A stretch of DNA of 64,000 nucleotides from Liolophura sinensis (lineage: Eukaryota > Mollusca > Polyplacophora > Chitonida > Chitonidae). Positions 12,001 through 25,708 of this stretch are shown here, piece after piece. Below the pieces are notes generated by a model. The model worked only from the letters and a program-made list of their open reading frames with translations. It was not told the origin of the DNA and did not search any database. The translations under genes were made by a program, and so were the position numbers. The stretch lies in the NCBI RefSeq assembly GCF_032854445.1, contig NC_088303.1, positions 20,965,501 to 21,029,500 on the forward strand, written 5' to 3'. Numbering within the stretch: the stretch's first letter is position 1; the number at the start of each line of letters is the position of its first letter.

Positions 12001-15000
12001 AAGAACCACATCATGGTGATGAGGTTTTCGGTCAAAGCTTGACTCAGAGAATGCAGTATACATGTACATATAATCAGATATTTTGTATTGTGTAAGTGAT
12101 GCGTGTGAGGGAGAGCCATTGGGAGATTATCCCTTGAACACCCTAATATTCCTGTGTTAAAGTGACTTTCAAGTTAATCGTCCATCTTCAGTGAATGTGT
12201 ATGGATTATTGTTGAAGTTCATTAGAGTTTGGTGATATTTTATACATACATGTATATGGATCCTGTATTCTATTTGCCTGGTCTTTTTGCACTGATAACT
12301 AATCCAGTGAAATTAAACACCATATTTGCTTCTATCTTTCTATATTGCTCTTGCCCTACAAGTTGTATGGACACATCATTTGGAAATTATAAAAGAAATC
12401 CACATGTGACAGTGATGTACCTATTTAGAATGAAACGCTTTTTAGTACTACGTTGTACCACAGAAATTGATTTGTCAGGAAAATTTTGTGGGTGAAAATG
12501 ACCACAAAAAACCATGGACATCTGACCCAGAAGCTACATGAACATCAGACATGTAGGCACAGTGGTCATTTTTTAGGAGAAAATATGTACGTTTTTTGGT
12601 TGCATCAATATATCCCGAGGAAGCTGAGAGAACTACATGTAACCAACGCATACTTCTTTAGACTTTACATTTGAAAAAGGGAGGTTTGCATATCTGTGAG
12701 GTGTTGAAAGCAGATTATCAGATATATTATATAATCAGGAAGGTGTTCATTTAGAACAATCCTATGAAGTTTCTTTCTGTTCTTAGAGACTTGTTCTTTG
12801 TGATATGTAGCTGGCTGTCTAGACGTATTAAGTAAGTGTCGTGAGTCTAATTAAAGAAACGTAATCTAGTACAAAAATTCAAATATGTTTTTGCTGTCAG
12901 GTACATAGCAGGGGGTACGTGTGATGACATGTATTCTCTGGCCAGGTGTGGTCTCTCCCTTGGTTTCCTGTAATTTTCCCAACCTGGATTACTTTCCTCA
13001 GTGTTTGTTTTCATAATTTCCGTATGTACATGTACAATACTATCATCATGTATATGTGGATACAATGTATCCCTTAGCCCTTGAAAGACGTCCTCAGTTT
13101 GTTGCAGAGTTATATAGCTAGGTCATCTGTAAACAGTTGCTTGTCTGGTTACTGGTTACCATTTCTTGGTTTAGATTTTTCTTATTCACCTGGTGGGTCA
13201 GTGGTATTGTTGACGGAATCTTTGCACTGTAAGCATTATGTGAAGGGTTTCTGTATGTTTTCAGTTTCCATAGCAGCAGACTACGCCTAGGGGATTTAAG
13301 CGTGTTAGGGTGTAAATTTGAAGTGTATCAGTGTTGACTGTTTCGCTCATTTGTGGGCAGACTGGATCTTATGAGATCAACCAATCAGTGTCTGTGGAAA
13401 TGTCACGTGAGTACATACAGACACAGCTATTTGGGGTCACGTGGCCTTGAACATATCATGTGACAGTCTTTTGCCTTGAACCTATCATGTGACTGTCTTT
13501 CGCCGCTGAAATCTTAAAAAAGGGACAACAAATGTTGTTTGTGTGCGGGTAACCGATATTCAGGGTCATGTTAACAAACGCTGTCCAAAATGTCATTTGT
13601 TTTGTGTTACTCGACTTCGCTATTCTGACAAATGCCATTGCCCATGATGAAAACTGCTACTGTGTCCAAGATGGGAGACAGTCACATGGCTAGTGCAGAC
13701 ACGCCAGATTCTGTGAATCTACATGTATAACGACTTGCTCTATTGCACCATTATAGATGCTGGCTCTTCCCCTTAGAATCGCCAGTGATCCTGCCAGCCA
13801 AGTCCCATCTGTTTCCTCCCTGAATACTTACTCATGATAAATCCGGTGCGTAGACATTACTCAACATTCCTGCTCGGCCTGTAGTACCGACTGTTATCCA
13901 CAACTCTTGCAACATTGCTTAATTGGCTATCTTCATAGATTCAATACACAGATAATTAATGTTTATCATTTAAATGTATCTTAAACAATGCAAATTTGTT
14001 CAAGAAAACCTGAAGCTCAAGCTGAGCCACACTGCAAAGGAAACAGGCTGCTGTGCTCTTTGATGAAGTCTGGGAAGAATGTTATATAATAAGGGTTATA
14101 GTCATAATCTTGTAAAACAAGATTGCATCAGTTATTAAATGGGTGCTATTGAAACCTCAGACCTTTTCACTCCACATCCACTGTTATCCATAGACATAGC
14201 AACTATTTAATATTGTTCTAATTATACAGAATATCTTTTTTGATGACAGAGATCAAATATTACAATGCTATGTGATGCGCCATGGAAGTTTCACAGTGCC
14301 ATGTGAAGGCGCCATATGTTAATGTGTCTTGAAACACGATTTTGCATCACTTGTAGCCTCAAGCAAACAAGAGTTCGGGTGATGGAAACAGCTGTTTTCT
14401 CGGATTATAGAGATCATATCTCGCACCTGATTGATAAAAATTGGTAACATGGTGGCACTTAAGATTTTCTGAATGTGTGCGATTTTGCTGACTTTGATCT
14501 GCGAAGTTTTGGTTATGCTACATCACAAAGAAATCAGTTGATAGTGGTCATACATGTAAATTTATCTTTAATTTAAGAGATATGGAGTAGATGATTAATG
14601 GAATATAGTATCTAATGAATGTGAAAACGTTTGAAGCAAGAAAATCATCCTGACCATGGAGCGTGAAGTACTGTATATACATAAACATGTATACAGTACC
14701 TGAAAGAAGAACGCTAAATAAATCAAAATGATGAAGGCAAGCAATTCTATAGCTGCCAAAATTACCTGTACTTAGTAATTTTATTTTTAGAGACTAAATA
14801 ATCTTGACATTTCATTTGTGGAACTGCTGGAAATATTTAGTTTCCCGTAGCCTGGAAAGTCAAGCAGAACTTAACTAGCAGTGTTTCCACTAATATTTCT
14901 GCTGATAGTTAAAAAATTTTCATTCCTTGGATGTTAGAGCTCAGACGAACTTGTAAAATAGTTCTTTAGAGCCATTTCATGCAGCCAGGACTCACACAAG

Positions 15001-15982
15001 GCTGTTTTTGTGGAGCTTAATATTCGAAAGGAAATGAGGAACGTGTATTGCTGGGTAGCATGAACATGTACCTACACATAATGTTGAAGGGTTGGTCATG
15101 AGGGTTCAGTTCCAAATGATCTCTCTTTCATCTAGGCAAGCATTCTTTTGAAGATGCTACCATTTCAGTTTTCCTGTAACAAATAATGTACATCAGATTG
15201 CAGTGTTTTGCTAACTGTTTTTCTCATTATGCACAAATGGGCAAATTTCATCCTGCATGCCAGTCAGTTTTTTACATACACATGTATTTTGTGTTTGCTG
15301 TCCCAGAAAACAGATTATGCATGTAAGAAAAAGTGGATGAGGATGGATGTTTGGATACTGCTAGTTGGACCTACCAATTACATGTATTACTACTATACCT
15401 GAAAAACATTTATTTTAAAGTTGGTTTGAAATCAGGCATTCATATGAGAAAGTGTTTTGTTTTTAGGGGTTCGTCTGAATGTCTGACGGAGAATTCCTAG
15501 TGGGGACATAGACATGTATATTATGCATATGCTGAGGAGTGTTGCACAACTCTGCTGACAGCTTGCACTGACATGACTGCTCCTCAGGGAATAATCAGAA
15601 TATGTTCTCAGCCAACATGAGCATGTATATATACATGTACAGACTGTATATACATGTAGTATACATACTGCAGACATACTGCCAAGCAGGCTATCAGTGA
15701 AGTACATATAGTCTTAGCATTACTCCCCCCCCCCCCCCCCAAGAAAAGTGAGAGAGATGTGTAATTTTTAGCCTTCAGCACGACTAATATCTGTACTGAA
15801 AAAGAAATGAGGTGTTGTAAGTATGAGACTTTGGCTTATGAGGTTGTTACGTGTAGATCACGTACTTAAAGCTGTATATTTCATTCCTGCTATTGCTTAA
15901 AGGAAAAGACCTCTAAAGTCAAGGTAGGCGTCACTAATTATACCACTTAAAACCATGCACAAATATTCTTTCATTTGTTTTT

Positions 15983-16290
15983 TTAGATTTTTGTGAAAGG
16001 AGTTAAAGGCTGTCAAGCATTTGAATTCTGAGGTGGGCTTTATGGACCCTACTATCACAGAAAGTTTTTCCCACCTCTGATCAGGACACTGGCTGTTGGA
16101 ATAACTCGTTTTTACCCATGAGTAAATGATTATTGAAATAATGTTCCCAAATTAGCCTTTCTTCTGAACATCAGGAAAAAAGGTGATGTGATGTGATGTT
16201 AGAATTCCTCAGTATCATCAGTATGGCTCATAAAGCCCACCGTAGTTTTGAAATATTTGAATGGCTTTCAACACTCGTAAAAAAAATCTG
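15983..16290. repeat. Imperfect foldback repeat, arms about 63 bp
   Basis: The left arm (about 15983-16046) ends GGTGGGCTTTATGGA; the right arm (about 16225-16290) starts TCATAAAGCCCACC and continues as an imperfect complement of the left arm. The interior is about 180 bp with no coding signal. It is probably a decayed MITE. Confidence 0.55.
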
Positions 16291-16832
16291 GAAAAACTTT
16301 AATACAAAAGGGTTGTGAATTCCTTGATACCAAGGAGTTTTTATGTCTACATGTAGCAAATATCCTTAAAGCTGTGCAGTTGAAATAATCTATCATATCA
16401 GAGAAAACATCTTCAAGAGACATGTATGTGTAGCTAAGAAAGCTGCTATGAACTTTTAATATTGGGTAAGGTCTAATTAATACACAACCGAGAGGTCGTC
16501 CATTGTAAAATTCTTGTATTGTAACACAGTGTTGGTCGTTGCAGCGAAAATACCTGCTGAAAGTTGCGTGACCTAGGCAAAAATCAAGTAAATTACATGA
16601 TATCTTACTTTAATGTTCAACTTAAAACTGTCATGACAGCAACATTTTACATGTGAAGCTACATGTGTTGTTTGTTAAACTGTTGGCATTTTATGCCATA
16701 CAAGAGGATTTGGCTTCACCCTGAGACTCGCAGTACTGAATCACTTCGAGCTCATCCAGAAGACCATAAAACTAAGACCATTAAGCTTGCGAGTTCAAAT
16801 CCAGCTTTTCCTGGATCCAGTGCATCTTTGCA

Positions 16833-17415
16833 TTAAATGAGAAGAAAACCTAAAAACATGACACTGTAGACTGAAAAGAGCACATTTTTTTCTATCTGGT
16901 GGTGCTTGCTGCATAATTTTGTCATTTTTCCTTGCCATACAATTCAAGCCTGAAAAGGGCAAAGCTGGCATAAATCGCTGAGTCCATCGTGTCCTCCATC
17001 TTTAACACCCTGCAATTTATGCTGGGGGTGTGTTGCCTCTCAGCCAATGAGAGTCCTTAAAAACTGCCGGCTTGTTTGTGTAAACTCGGAACCTACGTCC
17101 AACATTCCGGTTTCCCGATCGTCAAGGGGTAAACGAACTGTACTGTTCACTACCTTCAGGGAAGAAGAGTTCTACCGGAAATGTACGAACTGCACTTAGC
17201 GGTTTCCAACAGCAATTCTCCTCCTAACACAGAAGACTTCAGGACTAGTTCTTAGGCAAAATGGAGTCACCCACAGCAGATTTTAGTGCTGACTTTATTT
17301 GTAATTCATCAACTTGAGGTACATATTAAAAGTTTTTTTATGGCATGCACCTGCGAGGAAAAGCATACTCTTTTTAATGGTATTTGATTGATATTTAAAT
17401 TTTCTTCTCCTTTAA
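16833..17415 (+). mobile_element. Non-autonomous TTAA-flanked element, copy 1
   Basis: 583 bp bounded by TTAA on both sides, with terminal inverted repeats of about 20 bp (AAGGAGAAGAAAAT type) and clear similarity along its whole length to 58665-59241 in the same orientation. TTAA ends suggest a piggyBac-like target duplication, but no transposase is present. Inside are a CCAAT box (CAGCCAATGAGA) and an 18-codon frame at 17261-17317 (MESPTADFSADFICNSST). Confidence 0.7.
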
Positions 17416-18139
17416 GATGTTTGTGACAAATAGAAGTAAAATTTTTTGTCTTGGTAAATGTGAAATACATGTACGAATCAGTGAATTAATAAAGAATTCA
17501 TAAGGAATTCGGGTAAAACCTGGTATGTTGTTGTGTATGTACATGTGTGCACATGTTAGGTAAGACAGTGCAGTCATAAGGTGCTGAAAATAGACGAGGT
17601 AAACATTCAGAGGTGCTGACTACATGTACATAAACATACATGTACATAGAAGTGAATCAATTCTTGAGCATGGCGATAAACAAGAATCAAGTGAATAAAT
17701 AAACACATGTTAAAATTGGGTACACATCTGCAGATGACAGATGTTTGTGTTAATATGGAGATGTACTTTACATTGGCATTGCATAGTTGTTTATTACAGC
17801 AGTTGGTAGATGGAGCACTTTCAACTCCATCTCTGGTGAAAAGTCTGTGTATATTGGGTCCATTAAGCCAGGTTAGGGATAATGTGAGCAATCACCTGCT
17901 CGAACAATAAGAGACTGGATGACATGATGTAATACATTGATTTATTGATTTCTTGTACTGTTTTCGGGACTGTTTATTCTCCAGCTGCATGTTAAATACA
18001 TGTTGATCCATGCTGCATGTTTACAGGGCCAGTTGGCTTTAAGAAAGTAATACATGTGTATGGTATACACACAGCAGTTGTTGTAGGGATATCTAGTCTC
18101 CAGATGTTATGGGTGTACCCAGTTCTGAGATGTTGTTGT

Positions 18140-18832
18140 TGATATGTGTGTGGTGGTGTGTGTGGTGGTGTGTGTGGTGGGGGGGCTAGGGGGGATCTGT
18201 TGTCCAGTTGTTGAGTGCATGAGGGGGGGCTGGGGGTGGAGTTTGCTGTGGGTATCTATTCTTCATTTGTTGTTGTGTTGGGGTGGGGGGTATCTACTCT
18301 CCAGGTGTTGTGTGTGTGTGGGGGGGAGGATCTGTTCTCCAGTTGTTGTGTGTGTTGGTGTGTGTGTGTGGGGGTATCTGTTCTCGAGTTGTTTTGTGGT
18401 GTTGGGTATGCTTGCTCCAAAAGTTGTTGTATATGTTGGGGGGTAGTGAGGTATCTATTCTCGAGTTGTGTGTGTATGTTGGGGGCAGGGAGGTATCTAT
18501 TCTCTAGTTGTGTGTGTGTTGGGGGCAGGGAAGTATCTTTTCTCTAGTTCTTGTTGTATGTGTAGGGATCTATTCTCTAGTTGTTGTTGTTTTGTGTGGG
18601 ATGGGGGGATAGGGTATTTATTCTTCAGTTGTTGTATGTGTGTGTGTGTGTTTTGGAAAATGTGGGGGGTGGGGGGGTATCTATTCTCCAGTTGATGTGT
18701 GTGTATGGGAGGTATCTATTCTCCAGTTGTTGTGTGTGGTGGGGCGGGGGTGGTATCTATTCTTGAGTTGATATGTGTGTGTGAGAGATATCTATTCTCC
18801 AGTTGTTCTGGAATTGTATCTATTCTCCACTT
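18140..18832 (+). repeat. G/T-rich minisatellite
   Basis: A degenerate array built around TATCTATTCTCCAGTTGTTG followed by GTGTGTG and runs of 4 to 7 G. Units vary from about 35 to 75 bp. The open frames across it (up to 110 aa) are products of the low-complexity sequence, not genes. The G-runs could form G-quadruplexes on the plus strand. Confidence 0.85.
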
Positions 18833-19027
18833 TCTGTGGCCGAAGGGTTAGCACGCCAGCACGACGCAATGACTGAGGAGCCGCTCATCACTCTTGTGAG
18901 AAAGCTGGCTTTCTCTCTGGCCGTACATGGGAAGGTCTGCCAGCAACTGGCAAATAATAATGCTGGCCGCTGTCGTCTAAGTAAAATATTCGTGAGTACG
19001 ACGTAAAACACCAACCAAATAGCTAAA
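18833..19027 (+). mobile_element. tRNA-derived SINE with 12-bp target duplication
   Basis: The copy has the family's tRNA-like head (GTGGCCGAAGGGTTAGCACG), body (CTGGCCGTACATGGGAAGGT) and 3' part (AAGTAAAATATTCGTGAGTA, then CGTAAAACACCAACCAAATA). It is flanked by TATTCTCCACTT at 18821-18832 and again at 19028-19039, so it jumped into the end of the minisatellite. Confidence 0.88.
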
Positions 19028-22000
19028 TATTCTCCACTTGAATTTGAGGATACTTTGTCGTCAGTTGTTGTGAGGGAGAGGGTGTATGGTGAATGTGGGA
19101 AATTACTTTCTGAGCGTAAAATCCGCTTGCTAGAGCACATGATCGTTGTACATCATGTCTTACGGAATATCATGTCACTGTGTGTTGATCAGTGGAAACT
19201 AAGAATCACTCTCTGAGGTATAAGAACCCCATATTCTGTCCTATTTCCTTATATTTGATATGCATGAACCATACAAATTTTTAATTTTATTCTTCATTCA
19301 CTATAACTGCAATTTCTGTGATCGTGCCAAATTGGAGGGGCTAATATTATGTACAGGTACATGTTGCTTCACACAAGTATGATGTCATCTGTCTACAGAT
19401 ACACATGTAGGCTGGATGATGTGCTCAAAATATGCTGTAATGTATAGACTCACAAAAAGGTGGGAAAACCTGCAGTTCATCTTTAGTTCACTGTGCTGAT
19501 CCCTGGGCAGAGAAGAAGCTGGCTCAGTGTCCCGTTCATTTGGTCAAGTCTTCAGCATACTGAGAGCATCTCTTAATAATGTATGCGCTAAGTGTATGTA
19601 AGACCTGGCTGATGTTTTTTTTTTTTTAAGCTCACTCTGTCTGAAGCCTAAGTATTGACACAGTTCATCTCAGTCTGGGCAGCTGAACTGGGCCATGAAT
19701 CCCTGTGTTTTTAAACAGCCAGAGCCAGACAGCTCTATATTTAGGGACAGTACTGCCAAGGCCAGTGTGCACCAATCAGAGCAGTGCAGGATCTCAGCAG
19801 GGATGTAGAGCCCTTCAGGATGTTGGTACACATGTGTACAAGTGAAGACACACCCCCAGTGCTTAAGGGTGTCACATTGCCCCTCTAACTCACCAATCAC
19901 AGTACCCCGTTTATTACTGATTACTGGTACACTTATTAAGTGTTGTCATATTTTTCTATTTTCTCAGTGCATGTGTGTGGCCATATTTCCTGCTCCTCTT
20001 TCTTGTGAATGACATCAACATCACAGTATGACTCTCATGTGATTCCATTTTAGTAGCGGTACTGTACCTCCAACATGCATGTCTACATGTACGTATGTGC
20101 ATATATGTATTCTGTACTGTGTATATTTCCAAACTTGTAAGCCAGTATGTCTTAATTTAACATTGATTTGAATTTTCTTACCCAAGAAAATTCTCTTATG
20201 TCCATGTATATGTTATGTACATTTAGAATAGTAGTTGATTCTATCGTGAAGTAATTTGTGCCCCCAGTGCACTGAAGATACATGTGTAAGCCGTGTCAAA
20301 ATTGATGCTTTTTTAATAGAGCCTGTTGCTAGAGGAGGACTGAATTCTGTAGATTGGACAAATGTCATATGTAAAACATGGTGTGTTTTATTATTAGAAA
20401 TGGTATGTTTTATTATTAAAAATGATGTATTTTATTAAAATCATGTAGGGGGTATGTTATTCCTGTGTACTTGTGGAATTAATGTCTGACTCTGTACAAA
20501 CCTTACTACTTATCTAAGGGGGGGTTATTGTAATATATATTGATTATTGTTGTACTTGTTCTACTTGTGCTCAAAACTACTGTATAGTCAGTGATAGGCC
20601 ATAACTGAATTAATCATTGATAAATTAATGCAGTTTTACCAGTGCTTGTTTAACACTAGTGCTGGCTCGTCCAGAGTTCCACTAACCTTGAACCAGTTCT
20701 AGTTTTGATCTCTTACAAATTTAAATTGTAGTGAACAAAAGTTAAATCCTTTTTTCCAACTGGTCAGATAAATATCTAGCCCTAATAGTCAGGAAAAGTT
20801 TCATACAAAAATTTTTTTAAAAAAATTTTTAATTTCGGCCATGAGTTGAAACACTACAGTATTAAAGACCATTAAAGGGATTCCCATTGACCCTAGAACG
20901 TACATGTACTTCAATTTTAGAAAACTGTAAAAAGTTAAAAAGAACTTTTTATATAAAAATATGTGAAATTTTGAGATGTTAAATATCATATATTGCATTA
21001 TGTTTGAGATGGACAGATATTTACATGTATGTTACCTACAATACAAAGTATTATCCATTACATATATTTAAACTAAATGAATCAGATGATCCTCCAAAGT
21101 CTTCTTTCATTGGTGAAAACTTTATCTAAATATAAATCAAGGGACACCCTAGGCACATTTTTTTTGCTATATCACTTTTATCATTGTAGGAAATTTCGCC
21201 TTTATATGAATAATAAATCTGCCTAGCTTGTCCCTCAGGCTTTGGGCATGGGATACACTGGTGTCATTCATTGAATGAAATAAACGAATTCACATGCACC
21301 ATTTACAAATAGATCCAACAGTGCTGTATTCAGGTACAATTTGGCAACATTGTAACAATCATTGAAATTCTGAGAACATTTGTGCAATCATGCATAGTTT
21401 TTACCTACATGTGGATGTGGCTTGTAACTCAATCCCTAATGCTCTTGGCAATGATACATGTAATTTCCCATTGCAGAAAACACTAATTGTGATGTAAAAG
21501 CCATATTGGAATCATTTCACCTAAGCAATTTTGGACATCCATCGTGATAAACAAAGCTCCGGAAATTATTGAGGTATGTTTTTCTGGTCTGGAGTTTGCT
21601 GTTCGAGATCGCGTACATCCTGGCATTTGCCGTTCCACATACGGTGGTGTAAACATCGATACAAAACTCTGCCTCATGGCCTCATAAATCCAGAATTTTG
21701 TTCTGTTGACATTCAAAATTTATACATGCTGTGCACATTGTTCTGTTGGCTAAAACACTATAACTTTCTGGTTATTGTCAGCCAAAGTACTTCTCAGAAT
21801 ATCGTCCAATGTTGTTCATTTCCCTATACTTTCCCATCGTTATCTGCTTGTGGCTGCCACGTGAGAATGAAGTGCCTGTATGTGCACTGTCGTTTAATTA
21901 ATGAAGGCTGCAGAGACATGTGCATGTGTATACTTGTAGGAATGCCATGGCAGCATGTTGTGCTAATAAAGCTGCTGTGATCATATCTGTCCTCTTGTTT

Positions 22001-25000
22001 GGGGGGGGGAGGGGGTGAGGGGAGGGGCAGTGTTCTCCTTCAGTTCATGACTCAGTCTCAGGTTTATGGGTCAGTGAGACTATGTCCAGTCATCCCTGCT
22101 GGCCAGCCACCCTGTTAGACTGTTACTCATAACCCCTGCTGTAAACAAACTGAGTATCTCTGTATCTCTGTCCCTGACTGAGCAGCCATTGTGATGGTCA
22201 CACCTCTAGGATAAGCAGCCAGGGTATCCATAGCCAGCCAGAGATGCAGGACAGTGAGAAGATTATGGGCCATTCAGGATCAGGGAAAATGAGTGGTGGA
22301 ATGATACATGACCCGATTGAGGGCCTCTAAATGTAAAAGTACATGTAAACCTACATGCATGGACACCTCGTCAGTTGTGTTGGGGAGACCAGTGTTATTA
22401 TTGTAGTCTCATGAAGCAGTTCTAACTGTATCTCTCATCTACAATCTGTACTAAGGTGTACCTTAGTTTATGATGATCTGAGTATTAGGAGTTTAATTCA
22501 GTTGCCTCGTGGTCTTCCAAGTGGCTTTGCTTAAATGTACGTGTATTTAATAAACCAACATGATATACCTGTATTTTTTTTGTTTGAAATCCCCTTGGTA
22601 CAGATATACATGTAGATATTAAAAGTTTTATTTTTAAGTAAATGGAGACCCCTAAAGCTATACTCAACAAGTGTGCTGTATATGTTTGTCATTGTGCGTG
22701 TGCAGAGTTTGAAATCATCTTGTATACCCAAATTCTTCTAATTTTTGGACAGATTGTAGTAGTGCTGAAAGCAGAGTAAAGATATGAAAAGTAAAGAAAT
22801 GAGTATGTTATTCATCAAATTGTCTAACCATGTGGGACAACTAACTATTCCTGCTATAGTGTACATGTATGTTGTCTAAAAAGAGCGTACCAGCTGTCCC
22901 ATTTAGAATAAGTAGGGCATCTGAATGCTCATGTGTATTTAACCATTATGCATGATTGTAGGTGTAGCTTTTTAAAGTTTGCTGAAACTCATGCATACTG
23001 AATGAAGACCCCAAGAGCTACATGTATACCCAGTTAATTAAACCACTGACTAAGGGGTGTTTGTAATGTGTACATACTTCTTCAAATTAGGGAGAAAAGA
23101 AAAGAAGTAATCATCACCAGGAAGACTAAAAGTGCTATGTCAATATCCTAAAATTAATGTATCAATTTCACATGATTTTCATTAATGAAATTTCGAAGTG
23201 AGGAAATTTACTGTATGGTAATGGTGGCATTATTGTGTGTTATGTCCAAGGAATGCAACAAGGTGGCATTCAGGTGTGAATATAGTTCATGTACACATAT
23301 GAGATGTGACTCTGGTTTTATCAGAAAAGGCTTTTTTTTTTTCTTTTTTTTTTATACATGTACCCCTGACAGTTGGAATTTTTGACCATGTCTTCAATTG
23401 CCATCATGTTTTCTGAGCAACGTACCTCCCACATTGTAGAGGGTTGAATGATACCGTACACTTCAAAGTTCCTGAGATTTAATGCACTTGTATATTGAGG
23501 CCACAGACCTGTGAATATGCAGGTATATATTGCACAAATGTATGGGTTGATAAAAACAAAGGAAGTTCTGTGGCAGGCGATATGGGCAGGTCCAGACACT
23601 GTCGTCAGCAGAATATATCCCAACTGTATTGGGCTGAAGTCAGGAGGAAGTAAGGGAGGCTAAAAGCTGGCCGCTGGGTCCTATTCTAATATTTGTTTTG
23701 GCTGTTGAGCAGGAGTTTTGTCTGTGGATTTGCCACTTGCCTGTGTTTGTTAGAAGTCCTTGTTTGCCTGTGGATTCTTCCAGCATCTCAACCCATACAC
23801 AAAGCAATATGTCAACTTGGAGACCGGGTGCTTTTTTGTGGCCTGACTTAGACCCACTGACAACATGCCAGCTACAATTGAAGCTGGATACAGGCAACTC
23901 CTTAGAAGAAGTTTGTCCTTGTCCTTCTCATTTTTTTCTTCTTTTTTTTTTTGTAGTTGAAATTTTTTCCCCCTCTTTTCATGAAGTTGTGCGTCTTTGC
24001 ACTGCTGTGCATTTGTTAATGTAAATGCTGTTGACATGCATGCTCTTTACATGACTAGCTTCACACCGGCATTCGTTTAACTTGGAAATCTGATTTGGAG
24101 GGGGAAACTTGCTCTCAAGGTAAAGAAAATCTTAACTAACATTTACCTGTATAGCTGTTACAATCAGATTCCATTTCCAGGTGCAGTGTAAACCATTGAG
24201 TTCATATGAACTTAGCAGCATTCATGGTATGCTATACAGCTTCAGACGTGACGTACTGTGTGTGTGTGTGCGTGTACACATATGTGTTTGCATGGGTTAT
24301 GTTTTGACATATTTGAGAGTGTTATATGTACAGGTGTAGTTTCTATGGTTCCTATACCTGTAAATGATGAAAGGGACCACTTAATGCAGCCACAGGCAGA
24401 AGCAGTGTGTAAAGGCACCTTTATGATGGTACCCTCATGATATGTCTTATTTACATATACATGCATGAAAAAAATCAGATTCTTGTTTTAAAACACTTTA
24501 TGATAACATTTTGTTCTGTTATTCTTAATTCATTTATAATATACATATGTACATATGTATGTATGTACATTAAAGGTACATCTTACCCATACATGTACAA
24601 AAAGAGTATTGAATTCTCATAAATTACATGTTTCTTCTCTTGAAGCCAAACATTGACCAATTTGTCTATTGGACATTGGGATTTTTTATCATAGTTTAGG
24701 TGAGAGGAGGTATCAGTAGGCCATATTCAGGAATTCTTTATTTTGATGTGTGGGGTCCTATCAGGTTTGAAGCTGGAGAAAAGGAGCAGAGGTTGAATAC
24801 CATTGTCATACAGGATACCTTTTCATAGTTTAATCTTAGTGCCTTGATGGCAAGAAGCGGTTGAAGGTGTTCTGTCACGTAGGGTTACATGAAGTTGAGT
24901 GGAGACATCTTGCCCTTCACCTACATGTACATGTAAATGATGTGCTTCACATATGAAGAGTCAGCCAGTAACTTGCCAAAGTTCAGTGGTTTGCTCCCAA

Positions 25001-25234
25001 GACACTGGTTTCCTTTACCCATAAAACTCGCCACTATCCTCTGAGTGGAAAATTCTTGAGTAGGGAGTTTCAACAGTTAACACTCAAACAAATGAAAAGA
25101 ACACACTCAAAGTTAAAATGCTGTACATGAATATAGGACATGTACAACATTTTACATGTATTTGTTGCAAATGATTAAAGGAAATGCTCACCTACATACA
25201 TGTGCAACTCTCTGTTTTACACCTAGGACTTACA

Positions 25235-25285
25235 ATGAATGAATTCGAAATGGATGAGGATTTTCAAGGAGGGTTCAAGCCATAA
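25235..25285 (+). other. Candidate upstream ORF in the mib2 leader
   Basis: ATG to TAA, 16 codons (MNEFEMDEDFQGGFKP), in a different frame from the mib2 start and ending 200 bases before it. Immediately upstream is a good acceptor (pyrimidine-rich, CACCTAG, exon from 25227). If the first mib2 coding exon starts at 25227 this would sit in the 5' leader. Whether it is transcribed or translated is unknown. Confidence 0.35.
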
Positions 25286-25485
25286 GATGGTCCAAGTCTT
25301 CATAAAGAAAGATTCACAGTACCCAGTTATATCAGGACTGGCTTTCATGTAGGGTGCAGAGAATCCCCCCAAGAAATATTACGACAGTCGTTGCCAGGGA
25401 AGAAGAAACACTCACAGAGGTCACAAAGGTAACCAGCACCCTGAAGAACAGAAATTTAGATCTCGATTCCGTTAGTGCTGTCAGC

Positions 25486-25708
25486 ATGGAGGTGGGTCTT
25501 CGTGCGGTTCGTGGTCCCGACTGGAAGTGGACCAATCAGGACGACGGAGAAGGCCACTTAGGCACAGTTGTGGAGATTGGCAAGCCCGGAAGTACGACGT
25601 CTCCAGACAAAACCGTTGTGGTGCAGTGGGATTCGGGCTCCAGAACCAATTACCGTGTGGGTTACCAAGGAGCTTTTGATCTCCGTATTTTAGACAATGC
25701 ACCAATAG
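25486..25708 (+). CDS. mib2: mib2 exon 1: first MIB/HERC2 domain
   Basis: Encodes residues 1-74 and the first base of G75: [20 protein letters not shown] onwards, with [20 protein letters not shown], the hallmark of a MIB/HERC2 domain. The donor is GTAAGC. The exon may extend 5' as leader. Confidence 0.95.

Larger units (their letters stand above)
9053..25226. other. 16-kb stretch without recognised exons, probably mib2 5'-UTR intron or intergenic
   Basis: I found no coding exon. It holds a foldback repeat (15983-16290), a TTAA-flanked element (16833-17415), a G/T-rich minisatellite with a SINE inserted in it (18140-19039), a run of 18 C near 15723, a short AT-rich 22-bp repeat near 20380-20445 and many TACATGTA octamers. 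The longest open frames (139 aa at 11221-10802 minus, 134 aa at 21576-21980 plus) have no recognisable domain. Confidence 0.55.

Noticed and set aside
18144-18766. Overlapping plus-strand open frames up to 110 aa rich in C, G, V
   Set aside because: They are translations of GTGTGTG/GGGG minisatellite in three frames; no start, splice or domain support.
21576-21980. 134-aa plus-strand open frame
   Set aside because: Cysteine-rich but no recognisable family. The opposite strand is also partly open (21716-21483), and no homologous motif supports either.
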